A stretch of 50,411 nt of DNA from Alphaproteobacteria bacterium 65-37 (GTDB taxonomy: Bacteria > Pseudomonadota > Alphaproteobacteria > Reyranellales > Reyranellaceae). Made by a program: the position numbers and the translations under genes. Positions 1 through 7,916 of the stretch are shown piece after piece (the stretch's first letter is position 1; every line of letters starts with the position of its first letter). The notes beneath the pieces are model-generated. The model was given only the letters and a program-made list of their open reading frames with translations. It did not search any database and was not told the DNA's origin. The stretch is taken from assembly GCA_001897995.1 (NCBI GenBank), contig MKRV01000012.1:1-50411 (forward strand). Reading direction: 5' to 3'.

Positions 1-270
1 GAGCTTGGTCACGCGATCGGCGGCGACCTGCATGATCTCGACGGCCAGCATGCCGCCCAGCGACAGGCCGGCGAGGGCGAACTTCTCCGCTGGCATCTGA
101 TCCACCACCCAGCGCGCGGCACTTTCCCAGCTGTCCCAGATCGACAGCGGCGCCTTGCGCCAGTCCGGCACCACGATCTCGGCGTCGCCCTGGAGTGCCG
201 CGACCTGCGCGGCAAACAGGCGCGGCGAGCACAATACGCCGGGTACCAGCAACAAGGGTGTCTTGGCCAT
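1..270 (-). CDS. alpha/beta hydrolase, N-terminal part (cut by window edge)
   Basis: The reverse complement of this stretch reads through 90 codons from the ATG at 268-270 to the window edge, so the C-terminal part is outside. The start MAKTPLLLVPGVLCSPRLF is the first strand and oxyanion-hole loop of an alpha/beta hydrolase. GLSLGG (Ser about residue 70) is the nucleophile elbow G-x-S-x-G. The Asp and His of the triad must lie beyond the edge. No signal peptide is seen, so it is probably cytoplasmic. It is divergent from opgC, with 59 bp between the starts. The substrate cannot be told; esterase, lactonase or thioesterase are all possible. Confidence 0.8.
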   Translation of the reverse strand, partial: MAKTPLLLVPGVLCSPRLFAAQVAALQGDAEIVVPDWRKAPLSIWDSWESAARWVVDQMPAEKFALAGLSLGGMLAVEIMQVAADRVTKL

Positions 271-329
271 TCGATCCTCCCCGGCCGAACGTAGCGCAGC
301 CGATCGGCCTGCGGTACCAATAGGCCATC

Positions 330-1475
330 ATGGCCGGCGCATCCGTTCGCGACATCCGTCTCGACCTGTTCCGCGGGCTGGCGTTGTGGTTCATCTTCCT
401 CGACCACATCCCGACCAACATCGCGAGCTGGCTGACGGTCCGTAACTACGGCTTCAGCGATGCCACCGAGATCTTCGTCTTCATCTCGGGCTACACGGCG
501 GTGATCGCCTACAGCCGCATGATGGCGCAGGAAGGTTGGACGCGTTCCGCCGCGCGCATCTATCGCCGCGTCTGGCAGCTCTACGTCGCGCACATCCTGC
601 TGTTCGTCGCCTTCTCGGCGCAGATCGCCTGGGTGTCGATCGCGCGCGATACGCCGGCACTGATCGAGGAGATGGAGCTGCTGGGGCTGGGGCAAAATCC
701 CTACCGAGCCATCCTCGAGGCGGCGCTGCTGAAATTCCGGCCGGTCAATCTCGACGTGCTGCCGCTCTATATCGTGCTGCTGGCCGCCTTCCCGCTGGTC
801 CTGCCAGCCGTGGTGCGCTGGCCGTTCGTCGTCCTGGCGGTCTCGCTCGGCCTCTATGCGGCGACATGTCACCTCAACTGGAACCTGCCGGCCTACCCGG
901 AGGAGAAGGTCTGGTTCTTCAATCCGCTCGCCTGGCAGGTGGTCTTTCACCTGGGAGCGGTCTGCGCCGTGCTGGGGCCGAAGCTCGCCTGGCTGGACCG
1001 CTTTCGGACGCCGCTGACCGTTCTGGCGGTCGCCTTCATCCTGTTCGCGGCCTTCATCTCCTTGTCCTGGCACTACAATCCGCTGGAGCGTCTGGTCCCG
1101 CACTGGGTCGGGCGGGTGATCTACCCTATCGACAAGACCAATATCGACACCCTGCGAATCCTGCATTTTCTGGCCGTCGCCTGGCTGGTCCGCCTGGCCG
1201 TGCCGATCGACGCGCCGGGGCTGCGCTGGCCGGTCTGGCAGCCACTTCGCAGATGCGGGGAGGCGTCGTTGCTTATATTCTGTCTGGGCACCTTCCTGGC
1301 GCTCAGCGGCCAGGTGATCGTCAGCTACTACGAAGAAACGATCTTGTCGCAGATTGTCGTGAGCATCGCGGGCATCGCGATCATGTGTCTGGCCGCCTAC
1401 ATCGCCGCCTGGTCCAGGAGCGGAGGCTCAGGCACGTCGTCGCGCCGGCCGGCCGTCGTCGAGGCCTACAAGTGA
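330..1475 (+). CDS. opgC: OpgC-family membrane acyltransferase
   Basis: This is a 381-residue integral membrane protein with about ten hydrophobic segments. The N-terminus (DIRLDLFRGLALWFIFLDH, Asp25-His26) matches the OpgC protein family, which in enterobacteria O-succinylates osmoregulated periplasmic glucans at the inner membrane. Length agrees with the family (about 380-390). The stop overlaps the GTG start of the next gene (GTGA at 1472-1475), which codes for a secreted SGNH hydrolase, so the two are translationally coupled. No glucan synthase (opgG/H) is in the window, so the polymer that is acylated, and whether the donor is succinyl-CoA, are unknown. The family call is firm; the substrate is inference. 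Confidence 0.85.
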   Translation: MAGASVRDIRLDLFRGLALWFIFLDHIPTNIASWLTVRNYGFSDATEIFVFISGYTAVIAYSRMMAQEGWTRSAARIYRRVWQLYVAHILLFVAFSAQIAWVSIARDTPALIEEMELLGLGQNPYRAILEAALLKFRPVNLDVLPLYIVLLAAFPLVLPAVVRWPFVVLAVSLGLYAATCHLNWNLPAYPEEKVWFFNPLAWQVVFHLGAVCAVLGPKLAWLDRFRTPLTVLAVAFILFAAFISLSWHYNPLERLVPHWVGRVIYPIDKTNIDTLRILHFLAVAWLVRLAVPIDAPGLRWPVWQPLRRCGEASLLIFCLGTFLALSGQVIVSYYEETILSQIVVSIAGIAIMCLAAYIAAWSRSGGSGTSSRRPAVVEAYK

Positions 1476-2212
1476 GGCCGGTCCTCGCACTTCTTCTTGC
1501 TCTGGCTGCCGCCTTCGCAAGCGGACCGGCGGCCGCACAATCCATGACGCTCTGCCGCGCCAAGCCCGAACTGCTGGATCTCGGCGCACCGCTGCCGATC
1601 GCCCGCAAGGTGGTGGCCGAGCGCAAGCCGCTGCGCATCATCGCCCTCGGCTCCTCCTCGACCTCGGGCTACGGTGCCTCCAATCCCGCCTTCGCCTATC
1701 CGACCCAGCTCCGCATAGGGCTCGAAAAGGCCCTGCCCGGGATCGACATCGACGTGATCAACCGCGGCATCGGCGGCCAGGATGTCGAGGAGATGGCCGC
1801 GCGCATGCGCACCGAGATGCAGGACAACCCGGCGTCGCTGGTGGTCTGGCAGACCGGCACCAACGCCGCGATCCGCCACATGCCGCTCGACAAATTCGAC
1901 AAGACGCTGCGTGGTGGGCTCGCCCTCGGCAAGTCACTGGGCGCCGACTTCGTGCTGATGAACATGCAGTACGTTCCGGCCGTGGTCTCAGCTCCCGACA
2001 AGGAAGCCTACGAGAAGATCATGGCTACTGCCGCCAGGGATTACGGCGCGGGCCTGTTCCGGCGCTTCGATATCATGGAAGCCTGGTACCGTGACGGGAT
2101 GCCCTATGCCCAGTTCGTGCAGCTCGACGGGCTGCATCTCAACGATTTCGGCCAGAAGTGCATCGGCAAGCTGCTGACCCGTTCGATCCTGGGTGCACTG
2201 ACTGGTCCCTGA
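1472..2212 (+). CDS. secreted SGNH/GDSL-type hydrolase
   Basis: The start chosen is the GTG at 1472, overlapping the opgC stop. It gives a clean signal peptide (VRPVLALLLALAAAFASG, cleavage near AAA-QS at residues 22-23) and a 246-residue protein. Block I is ALGSSSTSGYG (about residues 58-68), where GSSS replaces the usual GDS. Block V is DGLHLNDFG near residue 219, giving the catalytic Asp-x-x-His. NRGIGGQ and WQTGTNA fit blocks II and III. It should act in the periplasm as an esterase or acyl-transfer enzyme. The coupling to OpgC suggests that it adds or removes acyl groups on the same glycan; that is inference. Confidence 0.8.
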   Translation: MRPVLALLLALAAAFASGPAAAQSMTLCRAKPELLDLGAPLPIARKVVAERKPLRIIALGSSSTSGYGASNPAFAYPTQLRIGLEKALPGIDIDVINRGIGGQDVEEMAARMRTEMQDNPASLVVWQTGTNAAIRHMPLDKFDKTLRGGLALGKSLGADFVLMNMQYVPAVVSAPDKEAYEKIMATAARDYGAGLFRRFDIMEAWYRDGMPYAQFVQLDGLHLNDFGQKCIGKLLTRSILGALTGP

Positions 2213-2226
2213 GGGAAGCAACCGCC

Positions 2227-3003
2227 ATGCCCCGCCGTTTCGTCGATCTCTCCATCTATCTCGAAAACGACGTGATCTCCGATCCGCCGCCGTTCGGGCC
2301 GAAGATCCAGTATCACAAGCACGAGGACACGGCCGGCCAGATCGCGGGCTTCTTTCCCGGCCTCAAGAAAGAGGACCTGCCCGACGGCGCCGGCTGGGCG
2401 GTCGAGAACATCAATCTCTCGACCCACAACGGCACCCATCTCGACGCGCCCTATCACTTCCATCCGACGATGAACAAGGGCGAGCGCGCCATCACCATCG
2501 ACGAGGTGCCGCTGGAATGGTGCTTCCAGCCCGGCGTGAAGCTCGACTTCCGCGACAAGCCCGACGGACATGTCATCACCGCGCCGGAGGTCGAGGCGGA
2601 GCTGAAGCGCATCGGCCACGAGCTGAAGCCGTTGGAGATCGTCGTGGTCAATACCCGCGCCGGCGCGCGCTATGGCCAGTCCGACTACGTGAATTCGGGC
2701 TGCGGCATGGGCTACGACGCCACCATCTACCTGCTGGAGCGCGGTGTGCGCCTCACCGGCACGGATGCCTGGAGCTGGGACGCGCCGTTCTATTTCACGG
2801 CCCAGAAGTGGGCCAAGGACCACGATCCCTCGATCATCTGGGAGGGCCACAAGGCCGGCCGCGACATCGGCTACTGCCATCTCGAGAAGCTGCACAATCT
2901 CGAGGCCCTGCCGGGCGACGGCTTCACCATCGCCTGCTTCCCGCACAAGATCCGCGGCGCCTCGGCCGGCTGGACACGCGCCGTCGCGATCTTCGAGGAG
3001 TAG
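2227..3003 (+). CDS. cyclase family protein (kynurenine-formamidase-like metal hydrolase)
   Basis: 258 residues. The motif THNGTHLDAPYHF (about 66-78) is the H-x-G-T-H-x-D-x-P-x-H metal-binding signature of the cyclase/KynB family (Pfam Cyclase). Members hydrolyse formylkynurenine, isatin or related amides and lactones using two metal ions. The start ATG at 2227 follows GAGGGAAG. No tryptophan-catabolic genes lie beside it, so kynurenine formamidase itself is not supported; the sequence is closer to the broad uncharacterised branch. It lies 14 bp after the SGNH gene and may share its transcript, but no functional tie is evident. Confidence 0.8.
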   Translation: MPRRFVDLSIYLENDVISDPPPFGPKIQYHKHEDTAGQIAGFFPGLKKEDLPDGAGWAVENINLSTHNGTHLDAPYHFHPTMNKGERAITIDEVPLEWCFQPGVKLDFRDKPDGHVITAPEVEAELKRIGHELKPLEIVVVNTRAGARYGQSDYVNSGCGMGYDATIYLLERGVRLTGTDAWSWDAPFYFTAQKWAKDHDPSIIWEGHKAGRDIGYCHLEKLHNLEALPGDGFTIACFPHKIRGASAGWTRAVAIFEE

Positions 3004-3036
3004 CGGCCCCAGTACTTTCGCATCGCACTCTTCTGT

Positions 3037-3254
3037 CCTCTCCCGCTTCGCGGCTTGTAACCAAGCCGCGAAGCGGGAGAGGAGGGGCCCCGTTGCCCAG
3101 CAACGGGAAGGTGAGGGGCGTGGATCACAGAAATGACGTGCGCGTTGAGAGGCCTCTGACCCACCTCACCTACCCCATGCTTCGCATGGGTCCCCTTCCT
3201 CTCCCCCCAACTCCGCGGCTTGTGCCAAGCCGCTACATGGGCGGAGAGGACTTA
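3037..3254. repeat. multi-hairpin intergenic repeat, copy 1
   Basis: The gap between convergent genes is almost wholly made of inverted repeats. 3037-3057 and 3062-3082 are a perfect 21-bp stem with loop TAAC. Next come CCCGTTG/CAACGGG, AGGTGAGG pairing with CCTCACCT across a central loop, CCCATGC/GCATGGG with loop TTC, and GCGGCTTG/CAAGCCGC inside a final CCTCTCC...GGAGAGG arm. The order CCTCTCC arm, GGTGAGGGG, loop containing GACGTGCG, CTCACC, CCTCTCC arm is the same as in the shorter copy at 41504-41592. So both belong to one mosaic family. Here it could also act as a bidirectional terminator for the two convergent genes. Confidence 0.75.
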
Positions 3255-3282
3255 TGAGCGCTGACGTGCAAGTTCGACGGCG

Positions 3283-3930
3283 TCAGAGCGCTGCGGGGCG
3301 TCGCGCGAAGACGAGCGCGAGGCCGAGCGAGGCGATGGCGACGCCGGCCCCCTGGCGCAGGCGACGCAGCAGGCCGGGGCGCGAGACGGCCGCGGCCCGC
3401 GCCCGGGCGGCGAGGAAGGTCACCACGATATCGACCGCCGTGTTGAGCGCGACCGAGATCAGCCCCAGCACGACGAACTGCGGCCAGACCGGCCCTGCGG
3501 CCGGGTCGACGAATTGCGGCAGGAAGGCGAGGAAAAAAGCGGCGGTCTTGGGGTTGAGCGCCTCGACCACGATGCCTTCACGAAAGGCACGGGCGGCGCC
3601 GGTGGCCCTGATCTTGTGATCGATGGCTTTTGGATCGATCGCCATGCCGGACTCGCGGAAGCTCTTGAAGCCTAGCCAGACGAGATAGGCGGCGCCGGCG
3701 ATCTTGAGGACCGTGAAAGCCTCGGCACTCGCCAGCACCAGGGCGGAGACGCCGATCGCCCCGGCAGCGACATGGAACAGGCCGCCGAGGCCCGTCCCGA
3801 AGCTCGACGCCAGACCCTCGGTGCGGCCGCCCGCCAAGGTGCGGGCCGCGACATAGAGCAGGCCCGGCCCCGGCGAGATCGCGATGGCAAGCGCTGCCGC
3901 GAGGAACAGCGCGAGGTTCGCCGCGTCCAT
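3283..3930 (-). CDS. LysE/RhtB-family amino-acid exporter
   Basis: 215 residues with about six hydrophobic segments and the LysE-family N-terminus (ALAIAISPGPGLLYVAAR, Pro-Gly-Pro at 20-22). Such proteins export amino acids or related small molecules across the inner membrane. I chose the ATG at 3928-3930 because it begins just before the first membrane helix and gives normal family length; the longer frame upstream reads as Arg-rich junk. The substrate (homoserine, threonine, lysine or other) cannot be read. It lies 19 bp downstream of the gene at 3950-4498 on the same strand. Confidence 0.85.
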   Translation of the reverse strand: MDAANLALFLAAALAIAISPGPGLLYVAARTLAGGRTEGLASSFGTGLGGLFHVAAGAIGVSALVLASAEAFTVLKIAGAAYLVWLGFKSFRESGMAIDPKAIDHKIRATGAARAFREGIVVEALNPKTAAFFLAFLPQFVDPAAGPVWPQFVVLGLISVALNTAVDIVVTFLAARARAAAVSRPGLLRRLRQGAGVAIASLGLALVFARRPAAL

Positions 3931-3949
3931 CGATGACACCCGTGGCCGA

Positions 3950-4498
3950 TTACGCCAGAGGCTCAGGCTCGCCCGGCGGCAGCGGCACCTCGAAGACATT
4001 GAGCGTCATGGAGACCAGCATGTAGTAGCCGCACACGCCCACCAGATCGACGACGCCCTGCTCGCCGAACGCGTCGAGGGCGCGCTTGTAGTTGGACGGA
4101 GCGACACGGTTGGTGTCGAGATATTCCGTCACGAAGTCGTAGACGACCTTCTCGACGTCGCGCTTGAAGGGCGGCGTGGCGCGCACGCGGATCGCCTCGA
4201 CGATGTCAGGCGAGAGGCCCGCTTCCTTGGCCAGCCGCGCATGGGCATAGAATTCGAATTGCGCCTTGAAATGGCGGCCGACCAGGCAGATCGCCAGCTC
4301 CGACAGATCCCTGGGCAGCGAATTGTTGAAGCGGCAATATTCGCCGAGCTTCTGGGCGCGGTCGGCCAGGACGGGGCTGCGCAGCCAGGGCTCGAACGGC
4401 CCACGCAGGCCGCCGCGCGGGCCGGCCAGGATGGCGTCGGCCACTTTCTTCTGTTCGGGGGCGAGCTTGGCAATGTCGAGCGGAGCCAGACGCGGCAT
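3950..4498 (-). CDS. carboxymuconolactone decarboxylase-family protein
   Basis: 182 residues, starting at the ATG preceded by AAGGAAA. The central helix ELAICLVGRHFKAQFEFYAH is the AhpD/CMD-fold core. The Cys-x-x-Cys pair of AhpD-type peroxidase reductases is absent, so redox activity is not supported. Members of this branch are usually unassigned or act on muconolactone-like substrates. There are no aromatic-catabolism genes nearby. It is in a minus-strand run with the LysE exporter. Confidence 0.75.
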   Translation of the reverse strand: MPRLAPLDIAKLAPEQKKVADAILAGPRGGLRGPFEPWLRSPVLADRAQKLGEYCRFNNSLPRDLSELAICLVGRHFKAQFEFYAHARLAKEAGLSPDIVEAIRVRATPPFKRDVEKVVYDFVTEYLDTNRVAPSNYKRALDAFGEQGVVDLVGVCGYYMLVSMTLNVFEVPLPPGEPEPLA

Positions 4499-4536
4499 GA
4501 CGTTTCCTTCGTGGTGAACTGCTGGGAGTGTTGGAT

Positions 4537-5139
4537 TTAGAGCGGGCAGCCGGCGTCGCCGACACGGTTGTGATCGGCGTTGTCGAACATGGTGTTGATC
4601 ATCGCCTCGCCGGCGCGCTGGGCGACATTCGACTGCGCGACGCAGGAGCCGGTGGCGACCCACAGAACCTTGCCGGTGTTCGCTTCGTAGAGGGTGAGCG
4701 AGACGCGCAGCGTCGGGCCCGACGTCGACGGCGTGCGGCCGTCGTAACGGCCGATCGGGTTGGCGGGCAGGGTCTGGCGCGGATTGGCGCCCGGCTCGGC
4801 ATAGTCAGGCTGGCCGCCGATCGTGCCGTCGGTGCGCTTGTCGCTGCCGCCCATCAGGTCGAAGTAGCTCACGTCCATGCGCATGATGTTGCCGCCGGAG
4901 AAGCCGACCTCGTTGCCGCGCTGCTGCAGGCGCACCATCACCTGCCGGCGTAGTTCGCGCGCCAGGTGGGTGTCGGAGGTGAGCTGTACGGCCACCTTGG
5001 CCTTGGGAATCTTCTGGTAGGCCTTGACTTCGAGCTCGCCGAGCTTCGGACCGGCACCGACGGCACCGTAGCCCTGAGCCAGCGCCGGGTCGACCAGGCC
5101 CATCGTGGAGAGTGCGACGAAAGTGGCGGCAATACGCAT
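4537..5139 (-). CDS. secreted protein of unknown function
   Basis: 200 residues, not recognised. MRIAATFVALSTMGLVDPALAQ is a signal peptide with cleavage near Ala-Gln at 21-22, so the protein is periplasmic or envelope-located. The start at 5137-5139 is preceded by GGGGGA; a TTG 12 bases upstream is possible but less likely. The mature part has LTSDTHLARELRRQVMVRLQ and a later segment LRVSLTLYEANTGKVLWVATGSC, resembling proteins that carry a beta-sheet domain after a helical segment. Two cysteines near the C-terminus (GSC, AGC) could form a disulfide. No function is inferred. Confidence 0.7.
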   Translation of the reverse strand: MRIAATFVALSTMGLVDPALAQGYGAVGAGPKLGELEVKAYQKIPKAKVAVQLTSDTHLARELRRQVMVRLQQRGNEVGFSGGNIMRMDVSYFDLMGGSDKRTDGTIGGQPDYAEPGANPRQTLPANPIGRYDGRTPSTSGPTLRVSLTLYEANTGKVLWVATGSCVAQSNVAQRAGEAMINTMFDNADHNRVGDAGCPL

Positions 5140-5157
5140 CGTGTCCCCCAAATACCC

Positions 5158-5919
5158 CTATGCCGCCGCGAGCCTGCTCCAGCCGGGTTCGTCCCGATCG
5201 AGCATACGCTTCAGCGACTCGAAATGCAGGAAGGCCTGCTGGGCCTCGCCTGCGATCTGCCGGGCAGTCTGCTCGGCCATCGCGTCGTCGATATTGTGCA
5301 GCGGCCGGCCCGTCTGCATGGCCAGCACCTGCACCATCGCGGCGCGTTCGAGGTAATAAAGGTCGTCGTAGGTCTGGGCAACGGTCGGGCCGGAGACGAT
5401 GACGCCGTGGTTGCGCAGGAAGAGGATGTCCTTGTCGCCCATCGCCCGGCACATCCGCTCGCCCTCGTCGTTGGAAAGGGCGACGCCGCCATATTCTTCG
5501 TCGTAGGCGATGCGGTCCCAGTAGCGGAACGCATTCTGGGTGCACATCTCGAGACGGCCGTCGCGGATCGAGGTCAATGCCGTCGCATAGGGCATGTGAG
5601 TGTGCAGCACGACCTTGGCGCGCGGATTGCCGGCATGGATGCGGGCATGGATATAGAAGGCGGTCGGCTCGACCTCGTACTTGCCGTCGAGGACATTGCC
5701 GTCGCCGTCGGCCATGACGATGTCGGACGGCGTGATCTCAGACCAATGCAGCCCCTGCGGATTGACCAGAAAGAGGTCCTCGCGGCCAGGCACAGTCATG
5801 CTGAAATGGTTGCAGACGCCTTCGTTCAACCCGTGGCGCGCGGCGGTGCGCAAGGCGGTGGTGAGGTCGATCCGCGCCTGGGTGACCGGGTCATTGGCCA
5901 GCATCGAAAAGGGCTCCAT
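5158..5919 (-). CDS. class II aldolase/adducin-domain protein
   Basis: 253 residues. The fold is shown by GLNEGVCNHFSMTVPG (substrate/phosphate loop), HTHMPYATAL (metal ligands His-x-His) and RNHGVIVSG (third metal His). The family includes fuculose- and rhamnulose-phosphate aldolases, ribulose-phosphate epimerase and adducin-like proteins of unknown role. The usual catalytic acid may be the Glu in the EPTAFYIHARIH segment. It lies 18 bp downstream of the secreted protein's stop on the same strand sense (minus run). No sugar-phosphate pathway is adjacent, so the exact reaction stays open. Confidence 0.8.
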   Translation of the reverse strand: MEPFSMLANDPVTQARIDLTTALRTAARHGLNEGVCNHFSMTVPGREDLFLVNPQGLHWSEITPSDIVMADGDGNVLDGKYEVEPTAFYIHARIHAGNPRAKVVLHTHMPYATALTSIRDGRLEMCTQNAFRYWDRIAYDEEYGGVALSNDEGERMCRAMGDKDILFLRNHGVIVSGPTVAQTYDDLYYLERAAMVQVLAMQTGRPLHNIDDAMAEQTARQIAGEAQQAFLHFESLKRMLDRDEPGWSRLAAA

Positions 5920-5987
5920 CAATGGAATTCGTTGCAGCCCGGATGATGCGGCCTGGGGCCTGCACGGCCAAGGAGAATCGCGCGCGA

Positions 5988-6713
5988 TCAGGCTGCCGTG
6001 GAGCGCCGTGGGCCACCGGCGTCGGAGACTTCGCGTACCAGCTTGGTGCGCACGGCACGGCCGAACTGATCGAAGTTGTCGGCCACGATCATGAACGATC
6101 CTGGGCCGCCGATGACGTTCTCCTCGTAGTACTTGTCGAGCGTGAGATCCGGCGGGCGGCCGAAGTTGGTGCGGTTCATCATGACGGGCAGGCCGTTTAC
6201 CACGATGCCTTGTGCGACCAGTCGATCGCGGATGATTTCGGCGGCCGGACCGTCGTTGGTGCGGCCGTCGCCGGAAACGTCGATCACACGGCGCTTGGGG
6301 GCGAAGCCTGAGTTCTCGAAGCGCTGGCCGGCGTGGGCAAGGGCGGCGCCGACTGCAGTCCAGCTTTGCGAGGTGCGCGGCGCCTCGCTGAGCTTCTCGG
6401 CGAAACGGCGGGCCGCACCGGCGCTGTCGATCACCGTCCAATCGATCACGACGACTTGATAGTGCGTGCCTGCCCATTCCGTGTAGCAGACAGCGATGCG
6501 CTTGTGCTCGCCGGAGAGGATGGCGTCGATCACGCGATCATTGGTCAGCGCCTCGACATAGCCGCGCCGCTGCAGTTCGGCCTCGACCTCGTCGATCGAG
6601 CGCGACACGTCGACAGCGAGGACAAGCTGCAGATCGACAGGCGTCTCCGCTCGTGCCGACGTTGCCATCGCCAGGGTTGCCAAGGAGCCTACGAGCGCCG
6701 ATCGCCGCTTCAT
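5988..6713 (-). CDS. DUF1194 secreted VWA-like protein
   Basis: 241 residues beginning at an ATG with a perfect GGAGG site. A signal peptide (MKRRSALVGSLATLAMATSARA) precedes a von Willebrand A-type domain. VDVSRSID (Asp35, Ser37, Ser39) is the MIDAS D-x-S-x-S, and DVSGDGRTNDG supplies the later Asp. This arrangement and length match DUF1194, periplasmic proteins of unknown role that are common in alphaproteobacteria. It probably binds a protein partner through Mg2+ or Ca2+. The sequence gives no pathway. Confidence 0.8.
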   Translation of the reverse strand: MKRRSALVGSLATLAMATSARAETPVDLQLVLAVDVSRSIDEVEAELQRRGYVEALTNDRVIDAILSGEHKRIAVCYTEWAGTHYQVVVIDWTVIDSAGAARRFAEKLSEAPRTSQSWTAVGAALAHAGQRFENSGFAPKRRVIDVSGDGRTNDGPAAEIIRDRLVAQGIVVNGLPVMMNRTNFGRPPDLTLDKYYEENVIGGPGSFMIVADNFDQFGRAVRTKLVREVSDAGGPRRSTAA

Positions 6714-6760
6714 GCCCACCTCCGCCGAGAGTGGAAGCATAGCACCGCGGCGGCGGCTGC

Positions 6761-6793
6761 AAACAAAAACGCCGGAGGATACCTCCGGCGTTT
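6761..6793 (-). terminator. Rho-independent terminator of the RRM gene
   Basis: 6767-6778 and 6782-6793 form a perfect 12-bp stem with a 3-nt loop. Read on the minus strand it is followed by TTTTTGTTT. It lies 50 bp after the stop of the Gly-rich RRM protein gene, in the right orientation. Confidence 0.85.
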
Positions 6794-6842
6794 CCGTTCA
6801 GGGATTGATCCGGCCGTTGGCCAGTGGCCAGGCCGAAAGTTC

Positions 6843-7622
6843 TTACTGGTCGTCGTCGAAGCCGCGCTTGCGCGGCTCGTAGTCCCGTTCGCGACGCGGA
6901 CGATCCGGAGCGCCACCGCGACGCGGGGGCCGGCCGGCATCGCCGCCGGGGGCGCCGCCGCCGCCACCGCCATCGAAGCCGCCGCTCGGCGGCGGGCCGC
7001 CAGAGAAGTCGGCACGGCGATCGCGCATCGGGCCGCCGTCGCGAGCGCCGTATCCGCCGCCGCCACCGCCGCCATAGCCACCACCGCCGCCGCCGCCATC
7101 GCGGCCACCGCCGCCATAGCCGCCGCCACCACCGCCACGATAGCCGCCGCCACCGCCGCCGCCGTAGCCGCCACCACCGCCGCCGCCGCCATCGCGGCCA
7201 CCGCCGCCATAGCCGCCGCCACCACCGCCACGATAGCCGCCGCCACCGCCGCCGCCGTAGCCGCCACCACCGCCGCCACCGCCATAAGGCGGACGCGGGC
7301 CGCGCGGACGGAAGCCGCCGCCGTCGCGACCGCCGCCACCGCCAAATCCACCGCCACCGCCGCCGCCGCCGGGCTGACGCTCGACGGCTTCACGAACGGC
7401 GATCGAACGGCCATCAAGCAACGCGCCGTTCATGGCCTGCATCGCTGCAGCGCCCTGGTCATCGGTTTCCATCTCGAGGAAGGCAAAGCCGCGGCTGCGG
7501 CCACTCTCGCGATCCACGATCACTTTCGAAGATGTAACGGTGCCGAACTGAGAGAAGGCTTCAGACAGACGCTCAGACGTGACCGAATAGGGCAGGTTGC
7601 CCACAAACAATTTGCGACTCAT
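6843..7622 (-). CDS. glycine-rich RNA-binding protein with one RRM
   Basis: 259 residues. The N-terminal RRM (about 3-80) has RNP2 LFVGNL (5-10) and RNP1 RGFAFLEM (44-51). Residues after about 85 are a low-complexity Gly/Tyr/Arg tail with GGYRGG and GGRDGG units and a charged end (PRRERDYEPRKRGFDDDQ). This is the layout of bacterial and cyanobacterial cold-inducible RNA-binding proteins, though the tail is unusually long (about 170 residues). It contains an internal 93-bp tandem duplication (see repeat). Likely roles are RNA chaperoning or cold response; RGG-like tails often drive condensate formation, which is inference here. Its own terminator follows. Confidence 0.85.
   Translation of the reverse strand: MSRKLFVGNLPYSVTSERLSEAFSQFGTVTSSKVIVDRESGRSRGFAFLEMETDDQGAAAMQAMNGALLDGRSIAVREAVERQPGGGGGGGGFGGGGGRDGGGFRPRGPRPPYGGGGGGGGYGGGGGGGYRGGGGGGYGGGGRDGGGGGGGGYGGGGGGGYRGGGGGGYGGGGRDGGGGGGGYGGGGGGGYGARDGGPMRDRRADFSGGPPPSGGFDGGGGGGAPGGDAGRPPRRGGAPDRPRRERDYEPRKRGFDDDQ
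7091..7283 (-). repeat. 93-bp in-frame tandem duplication in the Gly-rich tail
   Basis: The sequence from 7098 repeats from 7191 with a period of 93 bp (31 codons), identical at the DNA level for at least 85 bases. Each unit encodes two GGG-Tyr blocks, one Tyr-Arg and one Arg-Asp. The identity at synonymous positions suggests a recent duplication or active copy-number change. Confidence 0.85.
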
Positions 7623-7916
7623 TCAAGGCTCTGGGCTAGAGGAAGGATCGAGCGGAGTCCGGCGCGCGCTTGCTGGACGGATGTGTCCAAGCGTTTCGTT
7701 GACCTTCGACAGATGACTAAGAATCTCACGGAAAAGACGTTGACCGGTATCGCGCTCCGCGACTGTACCGAGACTCGTGATGATGCTCATCGGCTAGTGT
7801 CGCAATGCAGCACTTATGCGCTGTTTCCGGCCGCGAGTCCATGGCGGGCTTGAGGCGATAAAAGCTAAGCCACACAATCGCCACGAGAGGCACCACGAGA
7901 GAGGGAGGGACCCCGA

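Noticed and set aside
9..1166. 385-codon minus-strand frame opposite opgC
   Set aside because: Rich in Arg, Gln and Asp with no fold pattern; it is the mirror of a high-GC membrane-protein gene that has clear family motifs on the plus strand.
7081..7290. CRISPR-like spacing of repeated GC blocks
   Set aside because: The repeats are in-frame coding units of 93 bp in the Gly-rich protein, with no unique spacers and no cas genes.
6824..7537. Arg/His-rich and Ala-rich frames in the Gly-rich region
   Set aside because: They arise from reading the repetitive Gly codons of the RRM protein in other frames.
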